Part shown: positions 1 to 8,634 of the stretch, piece after piece
Position numbering within the stretch: position 1 is the first letter of the stretch
Layout of the letters: each line of letters opens with the position of its first letter
NCBI RefSeq assembly: GCF_000426485.1
Contig: NZ_AUFL01000004.1
Location: 1-64,000 of the forward strand
Length of the DNA stretch: 64,000 bases
DNA from: Indolivaga capnocytophagoides DSM 22835
GTDB taxonomy: Bacteria; Bacteroidota; Bacteroidia; Bacteroidales; Dysgonomonadaceae
Direction: 5' to 3'
Translations under genes and position numbers: made by a program
The notes under the pieces: generated by a model
The model's database searches: none
What the model was told of the DNA's origin: nothing
The model's input: only the letters and a program-made list of their open reading frames with translations

Positions 1-80
1 AGACTACGACGTTGATAGGCTACAGGTGTAAAGGCAGTAATGTCATAGCCGAGTAGTACTAATTGCCCGAAACTTTTTCG
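1..80 (+). rRNA. 23S ribosomal RNA, 3' end (partial)
   Basis: The first 80 bases match the conserved 3' end of 23S rRNA, including GACTACGACGTTGATAGGCT and the closing GTAGTACTAATTGCCCGAAA. The gene enters from the left edge on the plus strand, and a 5S gene follows about 95 bases later, so this is the tail of an rRNA operon. The exact 3' end is uncertain by several bases. Confidence 0.92.
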
Positions 81-172
81 TCAAAACTTCGCCTGTGTAA
101 CAGGTTTGCTACATACAAATTTTTAAAGACTTGTTCTTTTACATCACGTCTTAATATATAAGATCAAAGATA

Positions 173-284
<112 letters not shown>

Positions 285-296
285 TTTAAAGACAGG

Positions 297-330
297 AAGT
301 CCTGAGTAATTTTTTACTCGGGACTTTTTT
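297..330 (+). terminator. Rho-independent terminator of the rRNA operon
   Basis: AAGTCCTGAGTAA pairs with TTACTCGGGACTT (one G-U pair) around a short T loop, followed by a run of T. It sits 12 bases after the 5S gene and ends the rRNA operon. Confidence 0.85.
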
Positions 331-352
331 GTTAATACTAGTTATTTGTGAT

Positions 353-808
353 ATGATAATAAGACAATACAAAAAAGAAGATCAAGAATCTGTTTTATCT
401 CTGCTTGAAGGAAATACACCAATCTATTTTGCTGAAGAAGAAAAAGATGATCTTATCCTTTATTTGGATAATTTTTCTGATAATTATTTCCTATTTGAAA
501 AAGAAAATGTAATACTGGGATGTGGAGGTTATAATTTGACCGAAGATATGAGGACTGCTAAGATCTCTTGGGATATAGTTGACTATTCTTCTCTAGGTAT
601 GGGGATTGGAAGTAAACTGATGATTTATAGATTGAATAAAATTATAAAGATACCTTCGGTTGAGAAGGTTTCCGTAAGAACATCTCAGCTAGTTTACAGA
701 TTTTATGAACGGTTTGGACTTATTTTACAGGATGTTGTCCCTGATTATTGGGCAAAAGGATTTGACATGTACCGTTTGGAGTGTAAGTCCGACAAACTTA
801 TTTTATAA
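353..808 (+). CDS. GNAT family N-acetyltransferase
   Basis: A 151-residue protein of the GNAT acetyltransferase fold, which moves an acetyl group from acetyl-CoA to an amine; the substrate is not predictable. It begins MIIRQYKKEDQESV, the usual first strand and helix of the fold. A GMGIGSKL stretch (about residues 83-90) corresponds to the acetyl-CoA pyrophosphate loop (Q/RxxGxG/A). The C-terminal part, with VYRFYERFGL, is the usual last helix. I chose the ATG at 353 over the TTG at 329, because that TTG lies in the T run of the rRNA terminator. It is a single gene between the rRNA operon and a convergent TPR gene 3 bases away. No promoter match was seen. Confidence 0.8.
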   Translation: MIIRQYKKEDQESVLSLLEGNTPIYFAEEEKDDLILYLDNFSDNYFLFEKENVILGCGGYNLTEDMRTAKISWDIVDYSSLGMGIGSKLMIYRLNKIIKIPSVEKVSVRTSQLVYRFYERFGLILQDVVPDYWAKGFDMYRLECKSDKLIL

Positions 809-811
809 CTG

Positions 812-1633
812 TTATTTACAAAGAAGCAGGTAATTTTTTATTAATTCCTGATCTGCTCCTAGTTCTTGAGCTTTTACAAAATCTTGTTTAGCACTTAATT
901 TATCGTATTGCTGAAGATAAAACTGACCTCTTAATATATACAATAAAGCGTCTTCGTAGCCAAGCTGTTTGGCTTTATTTAAGTCATCTTTTGCTCTGGA
1001 TAGCTTTTTCTGTTGGAGATAGCATTCAGCTCTATTAACGTAAAATACCGGTTGGTTTTTATACTTGTATATTAAATCTGTATATTTTTCTTCTGCGGCA
1101 TTCCAATCACCTTTATTTTTAGAGAGAAAAGCCATACTACTCAGTGCCTGTACATTGTTAGGATTAGTTTTTAAAACCTGTTCAAAGTCGGTTTCTGCTG
1201 CTAGAAAGTTTTTTTCAGATAAGAAGATCAGGCCTCTGCTGTAGAGTGCATCTACATTGTCAGGATCGATAGAAAGAATTAAAGTATAATCTCGTTTAGC
1301 AGCTTGTAGGCTATCTAATTCGCAAAGTAGGGCTGCTCTGTTTTGCAGAGCAAATACAGCTTTTGGAAATTTGCCTAATGCAGAGTTATATGATACTAAA
1401 GCTTCTTCTTTTTTTCCTAGTTTCCGTTGTATAGTTCCTAAATTCGAAAGGAGAAGAATATTTCCTTCATTTCCAGGTTCTTTTCGCATAGCTTCTTTCA
1501 AAGTAACTTCGGCAGCTGCATAATCTTTTGCTTCGAGATAATCCATTGATTTAGAAACAAGTTCTTCATAGGTTTGAGAAAACGTTGAAAAAGATGCAAA
1601 AAGTGCTATAACTAAAAGGAAATATCGACTCAT
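812..1633 (-). CDS. Secreted tetratricopeptide-repeat protein
   Basis: A 273-residue protein with an N-terminal signal peptide (about residues 1-19, ending FSTFSQ) followed almost entirely by TPR helical pairs. Recognisable repeats include AKDYAAAEVTLKEAMRKEPG, DSLQAAKRDYTLILSIDPDN and EKNFLAAETDFEQVLKTNPN, with the usual A/G, Y and P positions. TPR domains are protein-binding scaffolds; no catalytic domain is present, so the role is probably assembly or adaptor work in the periplasm. It is monocistronic and convergent with the GNAT gene. The partner cannot be told from sequence. Confidence 0.85.
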   Translation of the reverse strand: MSRYFLLVIALFASFSTFSQTYEELVSKSMDYLEAKDYAAAEVTLKEAMRKEPGNEGNILLLSNLGTIQRKLGKKEEALVSYNSALGKFPKAVFALQNRAALLCELDSLQAAKRDYTLILSIDPDNVDALYSRGLIFLSEKNFLAAETDFEQVLKTNPNNVQALSSMAFLSKNKGDWNAAEEKYTDLIYKYKNQPVFYVNRAECYLQQKKLSRAKDDLNKAKQLGYEDALLYILRGQFYLQQYDKLSAKQDFVKAQELGADQELIKNYLLLCK

Positions 1634-2064
1634 TCTAAAAATTTATTTGTAAATTTACTTCAAGTAATGTGGTAGACCTTTTTGTTGACATTGTAAGCAT
1701 AATAAGAACAGTTAGTTATCATTTTGAAATGAAATGTTGAACTCTATCTGTTACTTAATATCAGTACAAATGTATGCTATAATATCTGTATATTATTAGT
1801 ATATCTTTATAATTAATCATAATAAAGAATTAAAAATACTATATATAGCATCCATTTATCTATATATTAAATCTCATAATATATAGTGGAAATATGTGTT
1901 GTAGAACACTTTTTTTTTGGTGTGTTGACAAATTGAGATAGCTACTTTTACAGTCACAAAGCGATTAATAGATAAAAGAATATTTTCTTAATATAACTTG
2001 CTGATGTGTGGTTATATACATGTATTGAATATGATCTAATAATGTAAATTTAAAATAAAAGGAA
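1634..2064. other. Gene-free AT-rich gap between the TPR gene and galM
   Basis: These 431 bases separate two divergent genes. No open reading frame or RNA gene was recognised. A minus-strand -7-like box (CAAATGTA at 1767-1774, read in reverse) and a weak plus-strand candidate (TTG 1925-1927, TACTTTTA 1943-1950) are the only promoter hints, and both have poor spacing or a poor -33 element. CTGTTACTTA at 1748-1757 matches the core of the repeat described at 4703, 8511 and 62993. Confidence 0.5.
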
Positions 2065-3144
2065 ATGAATAAGTACCCTGAAAAAACAAAATCCGGTTTA
2101 ATTGTGTCTGATTTTGAAAAAGTAATAGATGGAAAACATACATCTCTTTATGTTCTTCAAAATAAAAATGGAGCAGAATTACTTATATCAAACTATGGAG
2201 CACGTATTGTCTCCTTGATAGTTCCTGATAAAGATAACAATTGGATTGATGTTGTAACGGGGCATAATAATATCGAAGAGTATCTGAACTCGGAAGAGCC
2301 TTATTTCGGAGCTGTATGCGGACGTACAGCTAACCGTATAGCCAATGGTAAGTTCACTTTAGAAGGAAAAGAATATACATTAGCTGTGAATAATGGGCCT
2401 AATAGTTTACATGGTGGTTTGAAAGGTTTTAATTCTGTTGTATGGGGGGCAACTCAACCCGAACAAAATACATTGATCCTTACCTATTTGGCAAAAGATG
2501 GAGAAGAAGGATTTCCCGGGAATTTACAAGTAACGGTAACTTATACTTTAACAGATAAAAATGAGGTAACTTTAAAATACGAGGCTAAAACAGATAAAAC
2601 TACTATTCTGAATTTGACTAACCATGCATATTTTAATTTGTCAGGAGCAGGAGATGCTTCGGTTGCAGACCATCTGTTGACTATATATGCTGAAGAGTAT
2701 CTGCCTACTGATGATACTGCAATACCTTATGGAAAGCCTGAAAAAGTAGTCGGAACGCCCATGGATTTTACAGCAAATCAATCTATAGGTTCTCGTATAA
2801 AAGATGATTTCCAACAGCTTATCTGGGCAAGAGGATATGATCATACATATATCTTGAATAAAAAAGGAGAAAAATATGATTTGGCTGTTAAATGTTATTC
2901 ACCCAAGACAGGTATAGAAATGGATGTGTATACCGATCAGCCTGGAGTTCAACTGTATACAGGTAACTGGATGACCGGAAATTTTATAGGTAAAAACGGA
3001 CAAAGATATCCTTCACAAAGTGCTGTATGTTTCGAAACTCAGCATTATCCGGATAGTATTCATAATCCGGAATATCCTTCAATAATTTTAAAACCGGAAG
3101 ATAAATTTGAAAGTATTACAACTTTTGCTTTCTCTGTAAAATAA
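2065..3144 (+). CDS. galM: Aldose 1-epimerase (mutarotase)
   Basis: A 359-residue galactose mutarotase, which interconverts alpha and beta anomers of aldoses such as galactose and glucose in the cytoplasm. Catalytic residues known from the family are in place: His116 in NSLHGG, His188 in NLTNHAYFNLSG and Glu324 in CFETQHYPDS. The substrate arginine lies in GRTANRIANGKF (about 86-97). There is no signal peptide, so a cytoplasmic enzyme is likely; some Bacteroidota paralogues are secreted lipoproteins. An MFS sugar permease follows 123 bases downstream on the same strand, and transketolase and rpiB come next, so the block points to hexose uptake and entry into central metabolism. Length is normal for the family. 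Confidence 0.93.
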   Translation: MNKYPEKTKSGLIVSDFEKVIDGKHTSLYVLQNKNGAELLISNYGARIVSLIVPDKDNNWIDVVTGHNNIEEYLNSEEPYFGAVCGRTANRIANGKFTLEGKEYTLAVNNGPNSLHGGLKGFNSVVWGATQPEQNTLILTYLAKDGEEGFPGNLQVTVTYTLTDKNEVTLKYEAKTDKTTILNLTNHAYFNLSGAGDASVADHLLTIYAEEYLPTDDTAIPYGKPEKVVGTPMDFTANQSIGSRIKDDFQQLIWARGYDHTYILNKKGEKYDLAVKCYSPKTGIEMDVYTDQPGVQLYTGNWMTGNFIGKNGQRYPSQSAVCFETQHYPDSIHNPEYPSIILKPEDKFESITTFAFSVK

Positions 3145-3167
3145 TTAAAGTTGTATGCCTGTATAGT

Positions 3168-3235
3168 TTGGTAGTGAAATAACGAAAGTTTTTTGCATTA
3201 TAATATTAATTATCAAATACTTTCTTTTACATAAT
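3168..3235 (+). repeat. Dispersed intergenic repeat, copy upstream of the sugar permease
   Basis: TTGGTAGTGAAATAACGAAA followed by TTTTTT, and then TATCAAATACTTTCTTTTAC, align in order with TTGGTAAGTGAAACAACCAA and TAAATACTTGCTGTTACTTA at 62944-63014. The two stretches lie in the same order about 40 bases apart, each directly upstream of a gene start. Confidence 0.5.
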
Positions 3236-3267
3236 AACCCTATAATATAATAATAAAAACAAATCTT

Positions 3268-4605
3268 ATGACCATTAATGAACCCCAAAAGCAAAGTGGA
3301 AATGCCGTTGCAATAGTAACGATGATTTTCCTTTTTGCGATGATCTCGTTTGTTACAAATCTAGCAGCTCCTATTGGAGTGATTTGGAAAAATCAACCGG
3401 CATTTGCAGGATCTAATTTCCTTGGAATGCTAGGTAATTTGATGAACTTTACTGCTTATCTGTTTATGGGTATACCAGCCGGTAAATTATTAACAAAAAT
3501 CGGTTATAAAAAGACAGCACTTATTGCTATTGCAGTAGGGCTTCTTGGTGTATTCACTCAGTTTTTATCAGGAATAGTTGGTGTTGGTTCCGACCTATTA
3601 GGATTACCTGCTAACTTTTATGTTTACCTGTTAGGTGCGTTTATTGCCGGGTTTTCGGTATGTATGCTTAATACAGTGGTAAACCCAATGCTTAATCTTC
3701 TTGGAGGAGGTGGTAACAAAGGAAACCAGTTGATTCAATTAGGTGCTACATTTAACTCATTAACAGGAACATTGACTCCTATGTTTGTGGGTGCCTTGAT
3801 CGGGACAGTAACTGCAAATACTGCTATTACAGATGTGAATTCTGTATTGTTTATTGCAATGGCTGTTTTTGCTGTGGCTTTTGTTATCTTGTTCTTTGTT
3901 CCAATCAGAGATCCTCATGAAAAGAAAGCTACTGAAAAACAAGTGTTCGAAAATAGCCCTTGGAGTTTCCGTCACCTGGTATTTGGTGTTATCGGTATTT
4001 TTATTTATGTAGGTATCGAAATCGGTATCCCTGGAACACTAAATTTCTATTTGTCGGATGTATCTGATAAAGGTGCAGGCTTAGATCCTTCGAGTGCTGC
4101 AAGTATCGGCGGATTCGTTGCCGGAACTTATTGGTTCCTGATGCTTGTAGGTCGTTTCTTCGGTGGTATGATTGGCGGTAAGATCTCTAGTAAAACGATG
4201 TTGACAGGTGTATCTGCTCTTGGGCTTGTATTAGTAGCTTTAGCTATTTTTATACCTAAAACAGTAACATCTACTATGCCTGTATTTACCGGAGAGTCAT
4301 TTGAGATGACACAGGTTCCGTTAAGTGCTTTATTACTGGTATTATGCGGATTATGTACTTCTATTATGTGGGGAGGTATTTTTAACCTTGCTGTAGAAGG
4401 TTTAGGTAAATATGTACCTGCTGCATCAGGTATCTTCATGATGATGGTAGTTGGTGGAGGTATACTTCCATTATTCCAAAACTGGGTAGCCGACAAAGTT
4501 GGGTACATGGGTAGCTACTGGGTAATATTTATCGGACTTGCATACTTGTTATTCTACGCTTTGGTAGGTTCTAAGAATGTAAATAAAGATATACCGGTAG
4601 AATAA
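3268..4605 (+). CDS. MFS sugar permease (FucP/GluP-like)
   Basis: A 445-residue inner-membrane transporter with about 12 hydrophobic segments. It resembles the sugar/proton symporters that lie beside galM in Bacteroidales, and GAPIGVIW-like first helix residues, NxxNxT (NLMNFTAY) and GATFNSLTG in the middle fit that group. By context it imports galactose or glucose for the mutarotase encoded upstream; the exact sugar is inference. The start ATG at 3268 precedes a short cytosolic tail and the first helix. A rho-independent terminator follows at 4630. The upstream spacer (3168-3235) contains a copy of the dispersed repeat also found at 62944-63014. Confidence 0.85.
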   Translation: MTINEPQKQSGNAVAIVTMIFLFAMISFVTNLAAPIGVIWKNQPAFAGSNFLGMLGNLMNFTAYLFMGIPAGKLLTKIGYKKTALIAIAVGLLGVFTQFLSGIVGVGSDLLGLPANFYVYLLGAFIAGFSVCMLNTVVNPMLNLLGGGGNKGNQLIQLGATFNSLTGTLTPMFVGALIGTVTANTAITDVNSVLFIAMAVFAVAFVILFFVPIRDPHEKKATEKQVFENSPWSFRHLVFGVIGIFIYVGIEIGIPGTLNFYLSDVSDKGAGLDPSSAASIGGFVAGTYWFLMLVGRFFGGMIGGKISSKTMLTGVSALGLVLVALAIFIPKTVTSTMPVFTGESFEMTQVPLSALLLVLCGLCTSIMWGGIFNLAVEGLGKYVPAASGIFMMMVVGGGILPLFQNWVADKVGYMGSYWVIFIGLAYLLFYALVGSKNVNKDIPVE

Positions 4606-4629
4606 TCGGATCTTAAGATAAAAAACAGA

Positions 4630-4664
4630 AAACTGCGTGTGATATTTTCATACGCAGTTTTTTT
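4630..4664 (+). terminator. Rho-independent terminator after the sugar permease
   Basis: AAACTGCGTGTGA pairs with TCATACGCAGTTT (one G-U pair) over a 5-base loop, followed by a run of T. It closes the galM-permease unit. Confidence 0.9.
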
Positions 4665-4724
4665 AGGTCTTATACTTATTGCTTTATCAATAAGCTGTGT
4701 TATTAAATGCTTGCTGTTACTTAT
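4664..4724. repeat. Dispersed intergenic repeat, partial copy
   Basis: It starts with a degenerate AGGTCTTATACTT half of the GGTCTnAGACC palindrome and ends with TTAAATGCTTGCTGTTACTT (4703-4722). The latter differs at one base from the copy at 62993-63012. It lies in the 391-base gap between the permease and tkt, which otherwise holds only the terminator and the tkt promoter. Confidence 0.5.
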
Positions 4725-4921
4725 ATATAAAATTTATGAGAAATAATTCATATAAAAGTATTTACAGAAAGATTATATTTATCTTGTTGACCGATAATGC
4801 TTCGACATGAAAAGTAATGCATTCTTAATTTACAATAACAATGAAATAATTACTCTAAAGCTGTGATTTTTCTTGTTTTATATGTTATATTTTGCTTATT
4901 TTTGTAATAGGTGTATTAATG

Positions 4922-4952
4922 TTTGTTTTACACTTATTTTTTATTACTTTTG
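4922..4952 (+). promoter_or_regulatory. Promoter of tkt
   Basis: TTTG at 4922-4925, exactly 19 bases, then TACTTTTG at 4945-4952: a full match to the Bacteroidota vegetative promoter (TTTG-N19-TAnnTTTG). Transcription would begin near 4959, which excludes the long upstream reading frame and supports the ATG at 4997. A second -7 match, TATTTTTG, lies at 4897-4904. Confidence 0.75.
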
Positions 4953-4996
4953 AAATAAATAACTCTAAAATAATTAGCGTACTTATCTTTTTAATC

Positions 4997-7027
4997 ATGA
5001 ATGACATAAAAGTACTTAACAAAGCAGCTGATAATATACGTATCCTGGCTGCGTCAATGGTAGAAAAAGCTAAATCAGGACACCCCGGAGGAGCAATGGG
5101 GGGAGCAGACTTTATCAATGTACTGTTTTCAGAATATCTTGTATACGATCCCGAAAATCCAAGATGGGAAGGGCGTGACCGTTTCTTCTTAGATCCGGGA
5201 CACATGTCTCCGATGCTCTATTCTACATTAGCTTTGACCGGAAAATATACGATGGAGGACTTACAGCAGTTCCGTCAATGGGGTAGTATAACTCCGGGCC
5301 ATCCTGAATTGGATTTAGATCATGGTGTTGAGAATACTTCCGGACCTTTAGGTCAGGGACATACATATGCAGTAGGAGCTGCCATCGCTGCAAAATTTTT
5401 ACAGGCGCGTTTAGGTGAAGTTATGAATCATACGATATATGCATTCATTTCTGATGGAGGTGTTCAGGAAGAAATTTCTCAGGGAGCAGGTCGTGTTGCC
5501 GGACATTTAGGGTTAAGTAACCTAATCATGTTTTATGATTCGAACGGTATTCAGCTATCTACAAAAACAAAGGAAGTAACTGACGAAGATGTAGAAGCTA
5601 AATATAAAGCTTGGGGTTGGCATGTGATTTCTATTAAAGGAAATGATGCGGCTGAGATCAGAAAAGCCTTGGATGAAGCTAAACAAGAAAAATTACGTCC
5701 GACTCTGATTATCGGCCATACCATAATGGGTAAAGGTGCCGTTAAAGAAGACGGATCAAGTTTCGAAGATCAGACTGCTACTCACGGTATGCCGTTAGGT
5801 GAAGCCGGAGCAAGCTACGAAAAATCAATAGAAAACTTAGGTGGAGATTCAAAAAATCCATTTGTAATCTTCTCTGAAGTTAAAGAGCTTTATGCAAGCA
5901 GAGCTAAAGAACTAAAAGCCATAGTTGGAGAAAGATTAGCCGCAAAAGACAAATGGGCTGCAGCTAATCCTCAATTGGCTGAAAAATTGCAACGTTGGTT
6001 TTCAGGGGAAGTTCCTCATATAGATTGGGCAGGCATTCAACAAAAGAATGATATCGCTTCACGTGCCGCATCAGCTGCCGTATTAGGGGTATTGGCCCAG
6101 AATGTTGAAAATATGATTGTTGCATCTGCCGACTTATCAAATTCTGATAAGACAGACGGATTCTTGAAATATACTCATAGCCTGAATAAAAATGATTTCT
6201 CAGGAGCTTTTCTACAAGTAGGTGTTTGCGAGTTGACAATGGCTTGTTTATCAATAGGTATAAGCTTGCATGGAGGTGTAATTCCTGCGTGTGCAACATT
6301 CTTTGTATTCTCTGATTATATGAAACCAGCTATCCGTATGGCGGCATTAATGCAACAACCTGTGAAATTCATCTGGACGCATGATGCTTTCCGTGTCGGA
6401 GAAGACGGACCTACTCATGAGCCAGTAGAACAGGAAGCTCAATTGCGTTTGATGGAGAAATTGAAAAACCATCATAATCAGAATTCTATGTTGGTTTTAC
6501 GTCCGGGAGATGCTGTAGAAACTACTGTAGCTTGGAAACTGGCAATCGAAAATACATCTACTCCTACGGGCTTGATTTTCTCTCGTCAGAATATTAAAAA
6601 TCTTCCGGCAAAAGGTTCTCGTTATGAAGAAGCTTTACAATCGGCAAAAGGTGCTTATATTGTGCAGGATTCTCAAAATTATGATGTAATTTTGTTAGCA
6701 TCAGGATCAGAAGTCTCAACTTTAGTTGACGGAGCTAAACTTCTAGAAGCAGATGGAATCAAAACAAGAATTGTATCCGTTCCTTCGGAAGGTTTATTCC
6801 GTAATCAGCCTAAAGAATATCAAGATTCGGTATTACCGGCTGATAAAAAGAAATTCGGATTGACCGCAGGCTTACCTGTAAATCTTCAGGGATTGGTCGG
6901 TGACAGCGGAAAAGTCTGGGGACTTGAAACGTTTGGTTTTTCTGCTCCTTATAAAGTGTTGGATGAAAAACTTGGCTTTACAGGAGAGAATGTATACAAT
7001 CAGGTGAAAGATTATCTGAAAAAATAA
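4997..7027 (+). CDS. tkt: Transketolase
   Basis: A 676-residue thiamine-diphosphate enzyme of the non-oxidative pentose phosphate pathway. It moves two-carbon ketol units between sugar phosphates. The N-terminal domain has KSGHPGGAMGGADF and the cofactor-binding SDGGVQEEISQGA; the central pyrimidine domain has the SADLSNSDKT region; the C-terminal domain ends at the stop. The frame is open upstream to 4892, but the ATG at 4997 (MNDIKVLNKAADNIRILAASM) matches the family start and the promoter at 4922-4952 would place the transcript start after 4892. rpiB follows 85 bases downstream, a natural pentose phosphate pair. Length is normal. Confidence 0.96.
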   Translation: MNDIKVLNKAADNIRILAASMVEKAKSGHPGGAMGGADFINVLFSEYLVYDPENPRWEGRDRFFLDPGHMSPMLYSTLALTGKYTMEDLQQFRQWGSITPGHPELDLDHGVENTSGPLGQGHTYAVGAAIAAKFLQARLGEVMNHTIYAFISDGGVQEEISQGAGRVAGHLGLSNLIMFYDSNGIQLSTKTKEVTDEDVEAKYKAWGWHVISIKGNDAAEIRKALDEAKQEKLRPTLIIGHTIMGKGAVKEDGSSFEDQTATHGMPLGEAGASYEKSIENLGGDSKNPFVIFSEVKELYASRAKELKAIVGERLAAKDKWAAANPQLAEKLQRWFSGEVPHIDWAGIQQKNDIASRAASAAVLGVLAQNVENMIVASADLSNSDKTDGFLKYTHSLNKNDFSGAFLQVGVCELTMACLSIGISLHGGVIPACATFFVFSDYMKPAIRMAALMQQPVKFIWTHDAFRVGEDGPTHEPVEQEAQLRLMEKLKNHHNQNSMLVLRPGDAVETTVAWKLAIENTSTPTGLIFSRQNIKNLPAKGSRYEEALQSAKGAYIVQDSQNYDVILLASGSEVSTLVDGAKLLEADGIKTRIVSVPSEGLFRNQPKEYQDSVLPADKKKFGLTAGLPVNLQGLVGDSGKVWGLETFGFSAPYKVLDEKLGFTGENVYNQVKDYLKK

Positions 7028-7083
7028 AGTTTCAGCTCGCTCTGCTTGTTGATTCTCTTGGTAAGTATATCATTAATATAAAT

Positions 7084-7097
7084 AGGTCTGTGACCTT
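7084..7097. repeat. GGTCTnAGACC-type palindrome
   Basis: AGGTCTGTGACCTT, a copy of the dispersed palindrome (consensus TAAGGTCTnAGACCTTA), centred 15-30 bases upstream of the rpiB start codon. Confidence 0.5.
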
Positions 7098-7112
7098 AAA
7101 ATAGAATTAAAG

Positions 7113-7580
7113 ATGGCTGCTTCACTTTCATTATTTTCGCAATCAGAGAAACCTATAGGTATCTGTAGCGACCATGCAGGATTTGAAATGAAATCGTACC
7201 TGATATCTTTATTTGAAGAAAAAGGTATAGTGTATAAAGATTTCGGAACATATTCGGGCGAGAGCTGTGACTATGCCGATTTTGCACATCCACTAGCGAT
7301 TGCTGTCGAAAATGGAGAATGCTATCCCGGTATCGGATTATGCGGAAGTGGTAATGGTATCAATATCACATTGAACAAGCATCAGGGAATACGTTCGGCT
7401 TTGTGTTGGACTGAAGAAATCGCAGGATTGGCACGTGCTCATAATGATGCTAATATTATTGTCCTTCCTGCCCGATTTATTTCGGAAGAGGAAGCGTATA
7501 ATATTCTGGTGAAATTTTTGAATACACCGTTCGAAGGTGGGCGGCATCAAAAACGTATTGATAAGATTCCTGTAAAATGA
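7113..7580 (+). CDS. rpiB: Ribose-5-phosphate isomerase B
   Basis: A 155-residue member of the RpiB/LacAB family, interconverting ribose 5-phosphate and ribulose 5-phosphate. CSDHAGFEMK (about residues 18-27), the acidic YADFAHPLA stretch and GLCGSGNGINITLNKHQGIR (about 73-92) with the catalytic cysteine are the family marks. The C-terminal RHQKRIDKI is also typical. The first 13 residues (MAASLSLFSQSEK) extend beyond the usual start, but no closer ATG precedes the core. It follows tkt on the same strand, so the pair supplies pentose interconversion. A GGTCT palindrome lies just upstream and a terminator at 7602 follows. Confidence 0.94.
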   Translation: MAASLSLFSQSEKPIGICSDHAGFEMKSYLISLFEEKGIVYKDFGTYSGESCDYADFAHPLAIAVENGECYPGIGLCGSGNGINITLNKHQGIRSALCWTEEIAGLARAHNDANIIVLPARFISEEEAYNILVKFLNTPFEGGRHQKRIDKIPVK

Positions 7581-7601
7581 TAGACTTCTAAGGATATGTT
7601 T

Positions 7602-7638
7602 AAGGAGGGATAGCTAACAGCTATTCCTCCTTTTATTT
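7602..7638 (+). terminator. Bidirectional terminator between rpiB and the convergent gene
   Basis: AAGGAGGGATAGCT pairs with AGCTATTCCTCCTT (one G-U), followed by TTTATTTAT; the complementary strand has an A/T tract too. It can end both rpiB and the minus-strand gene whose stop lies at 7637. Confidence 0.85.
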
Positions 7639-8374
7639 ATAACCAGAATATAGCTGCTTGAATAACAATATTTAAAGGTAACAGCCAATATATCCAGCTC
7701 ATGGATATTCCACCTAATAAAATACCCGAAATAAATTTGTGTACTTGTATATAGAGGATATAACTAAGAGAGCGGGTATCCTTTTTTTCGCTTAACTCTG
7801 TGTGCATAGTCTGAAGGAAATCACCAAAAGGTATCTTGCTTAAGATAAAAATTATAGCTTTCTGTACATATTTGGGAAGCTTTTTACCATATACTTCCAG
7901 CATCAGGCTGCCGATATTGAGTGATTTATGTATGTTTTTTCCGGAAATCTTATTTCCTCCTGATATCACTATATCTATTATTTTCGTACATATTTTCTGG
8001 AAAAAAGGTTCTAGAAGTTTGTAGCATACCTCGATAGTATTCATCAGCAGGTATTTATATGTGAAAATAAAGGAGATAATCACAAAGATTGTACCTATAA
8101 TAAATGATAATACGGCATAACCGTAATGACCGCTTTCGGATTCAGTTAAATATCTTAGTAGGTGAAAACCAAAAAATAAAAGATTTATAATGCCGAATAA
8201 AATAAAAGCTAAAGCGAACAGCTTTATAGCCTTGACACTCTGTCTGGCTCCATCTTTTAAAAGTTTGGAAAGAGAAAATGACCTATTGTCGTTGTTATCG
8301 AAATTGTTGGGAACTGAAACATTAGAGTCTGTTATTTTAATGTTATTATCTGATGAATTTTTAGCGTGGTTCAT
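7637..8374 (-). CDS. Orphan integral membrane protein
   Basis: A 245-residue protein I do not recognise. The first 40 residues are polar and asparagine/aspartate-rich. Hydrophobic segments lie near residues 50-73 (FALAFILFGIINLLFFGF), 84-108 (YAVLSFIIGTIFVIISFIF) and 212-245, where the last two helices end at IFWL. The central third is amphipathic and lysine-rich. No catalytic motif was seen. It stands alone, convergent with rpiB. A -7-like box is present on its strand at 8398-8405, with a GGTCT-type palindrome across the place where the -33 element would be. The gene looks real: its length, signal-like helices and codon use match neighbours. Confidence 0.65.
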   Translation of the reverse strand: MNHAKNSSDNNIKITDSNVSVPNNFDNNDNRSFSLSKLLKDGARQSVKAIKLFALAFILFGIINLLFFGFHLLRYLTESESGHYGYAVLSFIIGTIFVIISFIFTYKYLLMNTIEVCYKLLEPFFQKICTKIIDIVISGGNKISGKNIHKSLNIGSLMLEVYGKKLPKYVQKAIIFILSKIPFGDFLQTMHTELSEKKDTRSLSYILYIQVHKFISGILLGGISMSWIYWLLPLNIVIQAAIFWL

Positions 8375-8397
8375 TTTAGGGAAGTGTTGATTATGGT

Positions 8398-8405
8398 CAA
8401 ATATA
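8398..8405 (-). promoter_or_regulatory. Putative -7 box for the orphan membrane gene
   Basis: Read on the minus strand this is TATATTTG, matching TAnnTTTG, 24 bases upstream of the start codon. No TTTG lies 19 bases further upstream; that position is occupied by the palindrome at 8426-8440, so the site may be controlled by whatever binds there. Confidence 0.4.
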
Positions 8406-8425
8406 TAAGAAAACCATGAGAAATT

Positions 8426-8531
8426 AAGGTGTCAGACCTATTTATTTATGAATAATCACAGGTAAACGTGTTGATATACTTGTTAACTAGAAGATTTGTT
8501 TACTGTATATATAAATACTTGCTGTAACTTA
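8426..8531. repeat. Composite dispersed repeat: GGTGTCAGACC palindrome plus TAAATACTTGCTG motif
   Basis: AAGGTGTCAGACCTA (8426-8440) is a near copy of the dispersed palindrome, and ATAAATACTTGCTGTAACTT (8511-8530) is a near copy of the second motif, about 85 bases downstream. The same order is found at 48519-48614 and 62921-63014. It lies within the 413-base gap upstream of the lysozyme gene. Confidence 0.5.
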
Positions 8532-8634
8532 AATATTCTAATTCACTCACAGTATTTTTGAATAAGCCTTAAAATATTACCTTTGTCAGTATCAAGCAGC
8601 ATAAATATTTTTATCTATATATAGAGCGTAGATA

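Noticed and set aside
329-352. Upstream extension of the GNAT gene from a TTG
   Set aside because: The codons lie in the T run of the rRNA terminator; the ATG at 353 gives the normal family start.
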